A stretch of 64,000 bases of DNA from Micromonospora sp. C28SCA-DRY-2 (GTDB lineage: Bacteria; Actinomycetota; Actinomycetes; Mycobacteriales; Micromonosporaceae), in the NCBI RefSeq assembly GCF_030519475.1, contig NZ_JAUMKD010000005.1, positions 124,001 to 188,000 on the forward strand. Direction: 5' to 3'. The notes below the pieces were generated by a model. The model did not search any database. It was not told where the DNA came from and saw nothing but the letters and a program-made list of their open reading frames with translations. The position numbers were made by a program, and so were the translations under genes. Shown piece after piece: positions 16,021 to 27,923 of the stretch (positions within the stretch are counted from its first letter, which is position 1; each line of letters begins with the position of its first letter).

Positions 16021-17294
16021 CCGCGTACCTGGTCAAGGGGGTCAGCGTGGTGGGGGCCGCGCCGACCGACCTGCTGATCCGCGACGGCGTCGTGGCCGAG
16101 GTCGGCGCCGACCTGGCCGCCGACGGCGCCACCGTGCTCGACGCGACCGGCCTGGTGGCCCTGCCCGGCCTGGTCGACCTGCACACCCACCTGCGCGAGC
16201 CGGGCCGGGAGGACGCCGAGACCGTGGAGTCCGGCTCCCGGGCCGCCGCCCTGGGCGGCTACACGGCGGTCTGCGCGATGGCCAACACCTCACCGGTCGC
16301 CGACACCGCCGGCGTGGTCGAGCAGGTCTGGCGGCTCGGCCGGGAGGCCGGGCTGGTCGACGTGCAGCCGATCGGCGCGGTCACCGTCGGGCTGGCCGGC
16401 GAGCGGCTGGCCGAACTCGGCGCGATGGCCGACTCGGCGGCCCGGGTGCGGATCTTCTCCGACGACGGGCACTGCGTGGCCGACCCGAAGCTGATGCGCC
16501 GGGCGCTGGAGTACGTCAAGGCGTTCGACGGGATCATCGCCCAGCACGCCGAGGAGCCACGGCTCACCGAGGGCGCGCAGATGCACGAGGGGGAGGTCTC
16601 CACCCGGCTCGGGCTGACCGGCTGGCCGGCGGTCGCCGAGGAGGCGATCATCGCCCGGGACGTGCTGCTGGCCGAGCACGTCGGCAGCCGGCTGCACGTC
16701 TGCCACGTCTCCACCGCCGGCAGCGTCGAGGTGCTGCGGCACGCCAAGGCCCGCGGGGTCCGGGTCACCGCCGAGGTGACCCCGCACCACCTGCTGCTCA
16801 CCGACGAGCGCGCCGAGACCTACGACCCGGTCTACAAGGTCAACCCGCCGCTGCGCACCGGCGCCGACGTCGCCGCGCTGCGCGCCGCGCTGGCCGACGG
16901 CGTGATCGACATCATCGCCACCGACCACGCCCCGCACGCGGTGGAGGACAAGGAGTGCGAGTGGGCGTACGCCCGGCCGGGCATGCTCGGTCTGGAGACG
17001 GCGCTGTCCATCGCGCTCGACGTGCTCGGCCCCGAGTGGGACCTGATCGCCGAGCGGATGTCGCGCACCCCGGCCCGGATCGCCGGCCTGGAGGGGCACG
17101 GCCTCGACCCGGCGCCCGGCGTGCCGGCCAACCTGACCCTGGTCGACCCGGCCGCCCGCCGGGTGATCGAGCCGGCCGAGCTGGCCAGCCGCAGTCGCAA
17201 CACCCCGTACGCCCGCATGACGCTGCCGGGTCGCATCGTGGCGACCTTCCTGCGCGGCGAGCCGACGGTCCTGGACGGAAAGGCTGTCAAGTGA
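16017..17294 (+). CDS. pyrC: Dihydroorotase
   Basis: PyrC cyclises carbamoyl-aspartate to dihydroorotate. The 425-residue type I enzyme has the zinc motif LVDLHTHLREPGREDAET, later His ligands in IIAQHAEEP and HVCHVSTAG, and IIATDHAPHAVEDKE with the catalytic Asp. The ATG overlaps the pyrB stop. A 58-bp purine-rich spacer separates it from carA. Confidence 0.96.
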   Translation: MTAYLVKGVSVVGAAPTDLLIRDGVVAEVGADLAADGATVLDATGLVALPGLVDLHTHLREPGREDAETVESGSRAAALGGYTAVCAMANTSPVADTAGVVEQVWRLGREAGLVDVQPIGAVTVGLAGERLAELGAMADSAARVRIFSDDGHCVADPKLMRRALEYVKAFDGIIAQHAEEPRLTEGAQMHEGEVSTRLGLTGWPAVAEEAIIARDVLLAEHVGSRLHVCHVSTAGSVEVLRHAKARGVRVTAEVTPHHLLLTDERAETYDPVYKVNPPLRTGADVAALRAALADGVIDIIATDHAPHAVEDKECEWAYARPGMLGLETALSIALDVLGPEWDLIAERMSRTPARIAGLEGHGLDPAPGVPANLTLVDPAARRVIEPAELASRSRNTPYARMTLPGRIVATFLRGEPTVLDGKAVK

Positions 17295-17352
17295 TCCGAA
17301 CGAGGAGTGCAGCGGAGCGGAGCCCCGCGGTCCGGAGCGAGGGAGGCGCGGC

Positions 17353-18529
17353 GTGAAGCGGCGATCGGCGATCCTCGTCCTCGAGGACGGGCGGACCTTC
17401 CACGGCGAGGCGTACGGCAGCGTCGGGGAGACCTTCGGCGAGGCGGTCTTCAACACCGGCATGACCGGCTACCAGGAGACCCTGACCGACCCGTCCTACC
17501 ACCGGCAGGTGGTGGTGCAGACCGCCCCGCACATCGGCAACACCGGGGTCAACGGCGAGGACGACGAGTCCGACCGGATCTGGGTGGCCGGCTACGTGGT
17601 CCGCGACCCGGCCCGGATCGGCTCGAACTGGCGGGCCACCGGCGGGCTGGAGGACCGGCTCGCCACCGAGGGCGTGGTCGGCATCAGCGGGGTGGACACC
17701 CGGGCGCTGACCCGGCACCTGCGCGAGCGCGGCGCGATGCGGGTCGGCGTCTCCAGCGTGGAGACCGACCCCCGGGCGCTGCTGGCCCGGGTCCGGCAGT
17801 CCTCGCAGATGGTCGGCGCCGACCTCTCCGCCGAGGTGACCACCGCCAAGCCGTACGTGGTCGCGGCCGAGGGGGAGCACCGCTACACGGTGGCCGCACT
17901 GGACCTGGGGATCAAGCGCAACGTGCCGCGCCGGCTGGCCGCGCGCGGGGTCACCACGCACGTGCTGCCCGCCGGCTCCACCATCGACGACCTGCTGGCC
18001 ACCGGCGCCGACGCGGTCTTCTTCTCGCCCGGCCCCGGCGACCCGGCCACCGCTGACGGCCCGGTCGCGCTGGCCCGGGAGGTGCTGCGCCGGCGGGTGC
18101 CGCTGTTCGGCATCTGCTTCGGCAGCCAGATCCTCGGCCGGGCGCTGGGCTTCGGCACCTACAAGCTCGGCTACGGCCACCGCGGGATCAACCAGCCGGT
18201 GCTCGACCGGGCCACCGGCAAGGTCGAGGTGACCAGCCACAACCACGGCTTCGCGGTCGCCTGGCCGGGCCGCGAACAGGAGCTCGGTGCGGCCGAGGTG
18301 CCGGAGCCGGGCCGACGGCCCGGCTTGGTCGTACCCGACCAGGTGATCGAGACCGAGTTCGGCGGCGTCCAGGTCAGTCACGTCTGCCTCAATGACAACG
18401 TGGTCGAGGGGCTGCGGGCGAAGGACGTGCCCGCCTTCACCGTCCAGTACCACCCGGAGGCGGCGGCCGGTCCGCACGACGCGGACTACCTGTTCGACCG
18501 CTTCGCCGAGCTCATCGAGGGGCGCACCG

Positions 18530-18537
<8 letters not shown>
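17353..18537 (+). CDS. carA: Carbamoyl-phosphate synthase small subunit
   Basis: CarA hydrolyses glutamine and feeds ammonia to CarB. In the 394-residue protein the N-terminal CarA domain shows VFNTGMTGYQETLTDPSY. The C-terminal class I amidotransferase has SPGPGDPAT, the nucleophile in LFGICFGSQILGRA (Cys) and the His/Glu pair in VQYHPEAAAGPHD. It overlaps carB by 8 bases. Confidence 0.97.
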
Positions 18538-21906
<3,369 letters not shown>

Positions 21907-21910
<4 letters not shown>

Positions 21911-22944
21911 TCTTCGAGCGGGCGGTGCGGCCGGCGCTGTTCCGGATCGGGGACGGGGACGCCGAGGCGGCGCACGAGTGGACGCTGCGCCGGCTGGCGG
22001 GACTCTCCCGCCGGCCGGCGGCGCTGGCCGCGCTGCGCGCCCGGTACGCCGTCCGGGCGCCGCGCACCGTGTTCGGCGTCGAGTTCCCCAACCCCGTCGG
22101 GCTGGCCGCCGGGATGGACAAGAACGGCGTCGCGCTGCCCGCCTGGCCGGCGCTGGGCTTCGGTTTCGTGGAGGTCGGCACGGTCACCGCGCACCCGCAG
22201 CCGGGCAATCCCCGGCCCCGGCTGTTCCGGCTGCGCGACAGCGAGGCGGTGGTCAACCGGATGGGCTTCAACAACGCCGGCGCCGAGGCCCTCGCGGCCC
22301 GGCTGGCGGCGCTGCCCCGCCCGCTGGGCGTGCCGCTGGGCATCTCGCTGGGCAAGTCCAAGGTGACCCCGCTGGACGAGGCGGTGGCGGACTACCAGGC
22401 GTCCTACCGGGCGCTGCGCGGGCACGGCGACTACTTCGCGGTCAACGTCTCCTCGCCGAACACCCCCGGGCTGCGGGCGTTGCAGGACCGGGCGCACCTG
22501 GACGCGCTGCTCGCCGCGCTGGTGGGGGAGAAGCCGGTGCTGGTGAAGATCGCCCCGGACCTGACGGAGCCGGCCATCGCCGAGCTGCTGGAGGTCTGCC
22601 TGGCCCGGGGCGCGGCCGGGGTGATCGCCACCAACACCACCCTGGCCCGGGACGGGCTGGCCCCGGCGGACCGGGCGCGCGGCGCGGAGACCGGCGGGCT
22701 CTCCGGCCGGCCGCTGGCCGACCGGGCCCGGCGGGTGGTCGCCTTCGTGCACCGGGAGACCGGCGGGCGGCTGCCGATCATCGGCGTCGGCGGCATCGTC
22801 GACCCCGACGGCGCGGCCCGGATGTTCGACGCCGGCGCCGCCCTGGTCCAGCTCTACACCGGCTTCATCTACCGCGGCCCGGCGCTGGTCCGCGCCGCCG
22901 CCCGCACCCGCGCCTCCGCCGCCGCCCTGTCCCCGACCCCGTGA
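21907..22944 (+). CDS. pyrD: Dihydroorotate dehydrogenase (quinone), class 2
   Basis: PyrD oxidises dihydroorotate to orotate, passing electrons through FMN to quinone. The 345-residue class 2 enzyme has an N-terminal helix (IFERAVRPALFRIGDGDAE) for membrane association, NPVGLAAGMDKNG, NRMGFNNAGA, catalytic Ser in NVSSPNTPGLR, VKIAPDL and the FMN-phosphate loop IIGVGGIVDPDGA. The GTG overlaps the carB stop. Confidence 0.96.
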
Positions 22945-23053
22945 CGCCGCCCCGGCGATCGTGCACCTTCCGCCCCGGCGGGTGCCGTCTACCGGACGAA
23001 ACACGGGCCACAACCGCGCGATTCGCGGCGAGCGACGAGGAAGGAGTGCGTGG

Positions 23054-24328
23054 GTGACGCCTGAGGAGGTTCTGGCCGCGGACCGGGCGCACGTGTGGCA
23101 TCCGTACGCGGCGCTCCCGCCGGCGAGCGCGCCCTACGTGGTCGAGGGCGCGGAGGGGGTGCGGCTGCGGCTGGCCGACGGGCGGGAACTGGTCGACGGG
23201 ATGTCGTCGTGGTGGGCGGCGATCCACGGTTACCGGCACCCGGTGCTGGACGCGGCGGTGACCGACCAGCTCGGCCGGATGAGCCACGTGATGTTCGGCG
23301 GGCTCACCCACGCCCCGGCGGTGCGGCTGGCGCGGACCCTGGTCGAGCTGGCCCCGGACGGGCTGGAACACGTCTTCCTCTGCGACTCGGGCTCGGTGAG
23401 CGTCGAGGTGGCGGTGAAGATGTGCCTGCAGTACCAGCGGGCCACCGGCCGCCCGGAGCGCCGCCGGCTGGGCACCTGGCGGGGCGGCTACCACGGCGAC
23501 ACGTTCCACCCGATGAGCGTCTGTGACCCCGAGGGCGGCATGCACCACCTCTGGGGCGACGTGCTGCCCCGGCAGGTCTTCGCCCCGGTGCCGCCCGGCG
23601 GGTTCGACACCCCGCCCGACCCGGCCTACGAGGCGGCGCTGGTCGACGCGGTCGAGCGGCACGCCCACGAACTGGCCGCGGTGATCGTCGAGCCGGTGGT
23701 CCAGGGCGCCGGCGGGATGCGCTTCCACCACCCGCACTACCTGCGGGTGCTGCGGGAGGTGACCCGCGCGCACGGGGTGCTGCTGGTCTTCGACGAGATC
23801 GCCACCGGCTTCGGCCGGACCGGCACCATGTTCGCCGCCGAGCACGCCGGGGTGGCGCCGGACGTGATGTGCGTGGGCAAGGCGCTCACCGGCGGCTACC
23901 TCACCCTGGCCGCCGCGCTGTGCACCCCGGAGATCGCCCGCGGCATCTCCGCCGCCGGCGTGCTGGCGCACGGTCCGACGTTCATGGCCAACCCGCTCGC
24001 CTGTGCGGTCGCCAACGCCTCCATCGGGCTGCTGCGGGCCGGGGACTGGGCGGGGCAGGTGGCGAGGCTCCAGGCGGGCCTGCGGGCCGGCCTGGAGCCG
24101 TTGCGCGGCGCGCCGGGGGTGCTCGACGTGCGGGTGCTGGGCGGGATCGGCGTGGTCCAGCTGGACCACGAGGTCGACCTGCCGGCCGCCACGGCGGCCG
24201 CGGCGGGGCGGGGGGTCTGGCTGCGCCCGTTCCGCGACCTGGTCTACACCATGCCGCCGTACGTCACCGACGACACCGACCTGGCCCGGATCGCGGCCGG
24301 GGTGGCGGCGGCGGTGGCGGCCGGCTGA
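23054..24328 (+). CDS. bioA: Adenosylmethionine-8-amino-7-oxononanoate aminotransferase
   Basis: BioA makes 7,8-diaminopelargonate in biotin synthesis with SAM as amino donor and PLP as cofactor. The 424-residue protein has RAHVWHPYAALP, the BioA-typical DGMSSWWAAIHGYRHP, SGSVSVEVAVKM, RGGYHGDTFHPMSV, LVFDEIATGFGRTG and the PLP lysine in VMCVGKALTGGY. The GTG start has AAGGAG 7 bp upstream, so it has its own ribosome site 109 bp after pyrD. Finding bioA between pyrD and pyrF, with no other bio gene nearby, is unusual. Confidence 0.93.
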   Translation: MTPEEVLAADRAHVWHPYAALPPASAPYVVEGAEGVRLRLADGRELVDGMSSWWAAIHGYRHPVLDAAVTDQLGRMSHVMFGGLTHAPAVRLARTLVELAPDGLEHVFLCDSGSVSVEVAVKMCLQYQRATGRPERRRLGTWRGGYHGDTFHPMSVCDPEGGMHHLWGDVLPRQVFAPVPPGGFDTPPDPAYEAALVDAVERHAHELAAVIVEPVVQGAGGMRFHHPHYLRVLREVTRAHGVLLVFDEIATGFGRTGTMFAAEHAGVAPDVMCVGKALTGGYLTLAAALCTPEIARGISAAGVLAHGPTFMANPLACAVANASIGLLRAGDWAGQVARLQAGLRAGLEPLRGAPGVLDVRVLGGIGVVQLDHEVDLPAATAAAAGRGVWLRPFRDLVYTMPPYVTDDTDLARIAAGVAAAVAAG

Positions 24329-24405
24329 CCGCCCGGTCCGGGAGACCCGGCCGGGTACGCGGGCGGCCGACGCGGCCCGCGCGAGGAGCGAGGAGAGGAC
24401 GAGAG

Positions 24406-25242
24406 GTGGAGAGTTTCGGCGCCCGCCTGCACCGGGCCGTGACCGAACGGGGCCCGCTCTGCGTGGGCATCGACCCGCACCCGGGGCTGCTGGCCCGCTG
24501 GGGGCTGCCCGACGACGTGACGGGGCTCGACCGGTTCGCCCGGACCGTCGTGGAAGCGCTCGGTGACCGGGTTGCGGTGATCAAGCCCCAGTCGGCCTTC
24601 TTCGAGCGGTTCGGCTCGCGCGGGGTCGAAATTCTTGAGTCAACTATCCGACAGTTACGGGCTTCCGGTTCGCTCGTTCTGCTTGACGTCAAGCGCGGCG
24701 ACATCGGCTCGACGGTCGCCGCGTACGCCGCCGCGTACCTCGACCCATCCAGCCCCCTGTATGTCGACGCGGTCACCGCCAGCCCGTATCTCGGCGTCGG
24801 TTCGCTCGCTCCGATGTTCGAGCTGGCCGCCGCGCAGGGCGGTGGAGTCTTCGTCCTCGCGCTCACCTCCAACCCCGAGGGGGCCGCCGTGCAGCGGGCC
24901 CGGGCGGCCGACGGGCGGACCGTGGCGCAGACCGTGATCGACGAGATTTCCCAGCTCAACGCGGGTGCGGAGCCGCTCGGCAGCTTCGGTCTGGTGGTCG
25001 GGGCGACCATCGGCGACACCGGCCACGACCTGTCCGCGGTGAACGGTCCGCTGCTCGCGCCGGGCCTCGGTGCGCAGGGCGCCACCCCGGCCGACCTGCG
25101 GGTGGTCTTCGGCTCCAGCCTGCCCGCGGTGCTGCCCTCGTACTCCCGGGAGGTGCTCGGCGCGGGCCCCGACGTGGCCGCCCTGCGGGCCGCCGCGGAC
25201 CGGGCGCTGGCCGGCTGCCGGGCCGCCCTGGCTGCCGGTTGA
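24406..25242 (+). CDS. pyrF: Orotidine-5'-phosphate decarboxylase (type 2)
   Basis: PyrF completes UMP synthesis. The 278-residue protein is the longer bacterial type 2 form: CVGIDPHPGLLARWGLP, VAVIKPQSAFFERFG, and catalytic LLDVKRGDIGSTVAAYA. Purine-rich sequence (GAGGAGAGGACGAGAG) precedes the GTG. A stretch at about 24625-24690 uses codons rare in this window (ATT, CTT, TCA, ACT, CGA and one TTA at codon 84), unlike the rest of the gene. Confidence 0.95.
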   Translation: MESFGARLHRAVTERGPLCVGIDPHPGLLARWGLPDDVTGLDRFARTVVEALGDRVAVIKPQSAFFERFGSRGVEILESTIRQLRASGSLVLLDVKRGDIGSTVAAYAAAYLDPSSPLYVDAVTASPYLGVGSLAPMFELAAAQGGGVFVLALTSNPEGAAVQRARAADGRTVAQTVIDEISQLNAGAEPLGSFGLVVGATIGDTGHDLSAVNGPLLAPGLGAQGATPADLRVVFGSSLPAVLPSYSREVLGAGPDVAALRAAADRALAGCRAALAAG

Positions 25243-25420
25243 CTGACTGACGGGTCGATCACTTTGTCGTGATCATGGCGCGCCCACGTTGCCGAAAGCT
25301 CCGTTGACCGCTAGTTTTCCCCGCGCTGGGAACCACGGACCCCTTGGTTCACAGCGACACCACGTTTCACAGATGCGGCGGTGCGTCCCGCCCGTCGCGA
25401 TAGGGACCTGAGGAGAACTG

Positions 25421-25738
25421 GTGCCGCTCCCGTCACTGACCCCAGAGCAGCGCGCAGCCGCGCTCGAGAAGGCTGCGGAGATCCGCAAGGCCCGCGCTGA
25501 GCTGAAGGAGCAGCTCAAGCAGGGCAAGACCACCCTCGGAGCCGTCCTCGAGCGGGCCGAGTCCGACGACGTCGTCGGCAAGCTCAAGGTGTCCGCCGTC
25601 CTGCAGGCGATGCCGGGTATCGGCAAGATCCGGGCCACCCAGATCATGGAGAAGCTCAAGATCGCCGACAGCCGTCGCCTGCGTGGCCTCGGCGAGCAGC
25701 AGCGCAAGGCACTGCTTGGAGAGTTCTCCGCCAACTGA
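25421..25738 (+). CDS. mihF: Actinobacterial integration host factor mIHF
   Basis: mIHF is a small nucleoid-associated protein unrelated to enterobacterial IHF; in mycobacteria and Streptomyces it bends DNA and affects nucleoid packing and development. The 105-residue protein has an N-terminal charged helix (EQRAAALEKAAEIRKARAEL) and a helix-two-turn-helix region: VSAVLQAMPGIGKIRATQIM, then LRGLGEQQRKALLGEF. The GTG is preceded by GAGGAG. The 178-bp gap after pyrF, with several A/T-rich blocks, should hold its promoter, but I cannot assign hexamers. Confidence 0.93.
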   Translation: MPLPSLTPEQRAAALEKAAEIRKARAELKEQLKQGKTTLGAVLERAESDDVVGKLKVSAVLQAMPGIGKIRATQIMEKLKIADSRRLRGLGEQQRKALLGEFSAN

Positions 25739-25763
25739 GTCTGGCGGCGTGTAGAAACAAGCA

Positions 25764-26306
25764 GTGAGCACGGAAGGCGAGGCGCGCCCGGCGGCTCGGC
25801 TCACTGTCCTGGCCGGACCTTCGGGCACCGGCCGGGAGAGTGTCGTCGAGTTGGTCCGGGCGCGTTCTCCCGCCGTGTGGAGCCCGGTGCCGGCCACCAC
25901 CCGCCCACCCCGGGCGGGCGAGCGGCCCGGCACCGACCGGCTCTTCTGCGACCCGGTCGAGTTCGACCGGATGGCCGCCGCCGGCGAGCTGCTGGAGTGG
26001 AGCCGGATCGGCCCGTACGCGCGCGGCACGCCCGCGGCGCAGGTGCGGGCCCGGCTGGCCGCCGGGCAGCCGGTGCTGCTCCCGCTGGACCTGCCCGGCG
26101 CGATCGGCGTCCGGGCGGTGCTCCCCGACGCCCGCCTGGTCCTGCTCGTCCCGCCCGGATTCGACCCGGCGCCGGCCACCCTGGCGGAGACCGACGCCGT
26201 CGTGGTGCACGACCTGACCGAGCGCACGGTCACCGAGCTGGTAGGCTTGCTCGGTTCTTCGTTACCGGCTCCGGCCCGGTCGCCGCTGGGCGGTCGGGCG
26301 ACGTAG
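25764..26306 (+). CDS. Degenerate guanylate kinase homologue
   Basis: By position (mihF-gmk-rpoZ) and by remaining motifs (LTVLAGPSGTG, PATTRPPRAGERPGTD, FDRMAAAGELLEW) this is the gmk locus. Catalytic features are lost, though. The P-loop reads GPSGTGRE, with Arg24 for the invariant Lys and Glu25 for Ser/Thr. The Tyr of the GxxY GMP site is Arg. About 30-40 residues of the lid between LVPPGFD and the FD-N-like ETDAVVVHD are absent, making it 180 residues instead of about 200. The frame is intact, so this is drift under some constraint or a repurposed protein, not a fresh frameshift. A true gmk is expected elsewhere. Confidence 0.72.
   Translation: MSTEGEARPAARLTVLAGPSGTGRESVVELVRARSPAVWSPVPATTRPPRAGERPGTDRLFCDPVEFDRMAAAGELLEWSRIGPYARGTPAAQVRARLAAGQPVLLPLDLPGAIGVRAVLPDARLVLLVPPGFDPAPATLAETDAVVVHDLTERTVTELVGLLGSSLPAPARSPLGGRAT
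26242..26247 (+). promoter_or_regulatory. Possible -10 (TAGGCT) for rpoZ
   Basis: TAGGCT lies inside the 3' end of the gmk-like gene, 97 bp before the rpoZ start; the same hexamer precedes aroB. It could give rpoZ-coaBC a transcript of their own. Single short match. Confidence 0.3.
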
Positions 26307-26343
26307 CCGCTCCGAGCGGTTCTCCAGACGCAGAGGTTCATTC

Positions 26344-26610
26344 GTGGGATCCATCGCCACCAACCCCGAGGGCATCACCAACCCGCCGATCGACGAGCTC
26401 CTCGAGAAGACCACGTCGAAGTACGCGCTGGTCATCTTCGCCGCCAAGCGCGCCCGTCAGGTCAACGCCTACTACAGCCAGCTCGGTGAGGGCCTGCTGG
26501 AGTACGTCGGCCCGCTGGTCGAGACCACCCCGCAGGAGAAGCCGCTCTCCATCGCCATGCGCGAGATCAACGCGGGCCTGCTCACCGCCGAGCCGACCGA
26601 CCAGCCGTAA
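26344..26610 (+). CDS. rpoZ: RNA polymerase omega subunit
   Basis: Omega helps assemble beta' into RNA polymerase. The 88-residue protein has the conserved ITNPPIDELLEKTTSKYALV and the AAKRARQVNAYYSQL helix, followed by PLSIAMREINAG, typical of actinobacterial omega. Start GTG with AGAGG upstream. coaBC follows after 14 bp. Confidence 0.96.
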   Translation: MGSIATNPEGITNPPIDELLEKTTSKYALVIFAAKRARQVNAYYSQLGEGLLEYVGPLVETTPQEKPLSIAMREINAGLLTAEPTDQP

Positions 26611-26624
26611 CCCGCCCCGCGCCG

Positions 26625-27833
26625 ATGTCCCCCCGGATCGTCCTCGGGGTCGGTGGCGGCATCGCCGCCTACAAGGCGTGCGAGCTGCTGCGGCTGTTCA
26701 CCGAGTCCGGCCACCGGGTCCGGGTCGTGCCGACCGCGTCGGCGCTCCGCTTCGTCGGGGCGCCGACCTGGGCGGCGCTCTCCGGCCAGCCGGTCGCCGA
26801 CGAGGTCTGGTCGGACGTGCACGAGGTGCCGCACGTGCGCCTCGGCCAGCAGGCCGACCTGGTGGTGGTCGCGCCGGCCACCGCCGACCTGCTCGCCAAG
26901 GCCGCCCACGGCCTCGCCGACGACCTGCTCACCAACACCCTGCTCACCGCCCGCTGCCCGGTGGTGCTGGCGCCCGCCATGCACACCGAGATGTGGGAGC
27001 ACCCGGCCACCGTCGCCAACGTGGCCACGCTGCGCGCCCGCGGCGTGCGGGTGATCGAGCCCGCCGTCGGCCGGCTCACCGGCGCCGACACCGGCAAGGG
27101 CCGGCTGCCGGATCCGGCGGAGATCTTCGCGGTCGCCCGCCGGGCCCTGGCCCGGGGCGCCGCCGCCCCGGCCGACCTGGCCGGCCGCCGGGTGGTGGTC
27201 ACCGCCGGCGGCACCCGGGAACCGCTGGACCCGGTCCGCTTCCTGGGCAACCGGTCCTCCGGCAAGCAGGGCTACGCGTTCGCCCGCACCGCCGTGGCCC
27301 GGGGCGCCCGGGTCACCCTGGTCTCGGCCAACGTCGCGCTGCCGGACCCGGCCGGTGTGGACCTGGTCCGGGTCGGCACCACCGAGGAGCTGCGCCAGGC
27401 CACCCTCGCCGCCGCCGAGGCGGCCGACGCGGTGGTGATGGCGGCCGCTCCGGCCGATTTCCGGCCGGCGACCTACGCGACTGGCAAAATCAAGAAGTCG
27501 GACGACGGCAGCGCGCCAACCATCGAGCTGGTCACCAACCCGGACATTGCGGCCGAGCTGGGCCGGCGCCGTCGGCCGGAGCAGGTGCTGGTGGTGTTCG
27601 CCGCCGAGACCGGCGACGCCGAGGCCAACGGCCGGGCCAAGCTCGCCCGCAAGCGAGCCGACCTCATCGTGATCAACGAGGTCGGGCCGGACAAGGTCTT
27701 CGGCGCCGAGACCAACGCGGCGACCGTCATCGGCGCGGACGGCTCGGTCAGCCGGATGCCCGAGCAGTCGAAGGAGGATCTGGCCGACGGCGTCTGGGAC
27801 CTCGTGGTGACCCGGCTGGCCGGTCCTTCCTGA
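26625..27833 (+). CDS. coaBC: Bifunctional phosphopantothenoylcysteine decarboxylase / synthetase
   Basis: CoaBC makes 4'-phosphopantetheine in coenzyme A synthesis. In the 402-residue protein the N-terminal flavoprotein CoaC domain shows VGGGIAAYKACELLR, the catalytic His in DVHEVPHVRLG, and LAPAMHTEMWEHPA. The C-terminal CoaB domain shows VVVTAGGTREPLDPVRFLGN, NRSSGKQGYA, the substrate loop AAAPADFRPA, and GKIKK. Downstream of rpoZ and upstream of metK, as in Streptomyces. Confidence 0.95.
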   Translation: MSPRIVLGVGGGIAAYKACELLRLFTESGHRVRVVPTASALRFVGAPTWAALSGQPVADEVWSDVHEVPHVRLGQQADLVVVAPATADLLAKAAHGLADDLLTNTLLTARCPVVLAPAMHTEMWEHPATVANVATLRARGVRVIEPAVGRLTGADTGKGRLPDPAEIFAVARRALARGAAAPADLAGRRVVVTAGGTREPLDPVRFLGNRSSGKQGYAFARTAVARGARVTLVSANVALPDPAGVDLVRVGTTEELRQATLAAAEAADAVVMAAAPADFRPATYATGKIKKSDDGSAPTIELVTNPDIAAELGRRRRPEQVLVVFAAETGDAEANGRAKLARKRADLIVINEVGPDKVFGAETNAATVIGADGSVSRMPEQSKEDLADGVWDLVVTRLAGPS

Positions 27834-27923
27834 CGGGTGGTACCGAACACTGACCAGCGCGCGCTGCGCGGACGGTGGTGACTACACTGCCGCGGAACGA
27901 CTTTTCCATAGCTTAGGAGTGCC

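Noticed and set aside
27834..27923. SAM riboswitch upstream of metK
   Set aside because: The leader is only 90 bp and I cannot find the conserved cores of SAM-I, SAM-II or SAM-IV.
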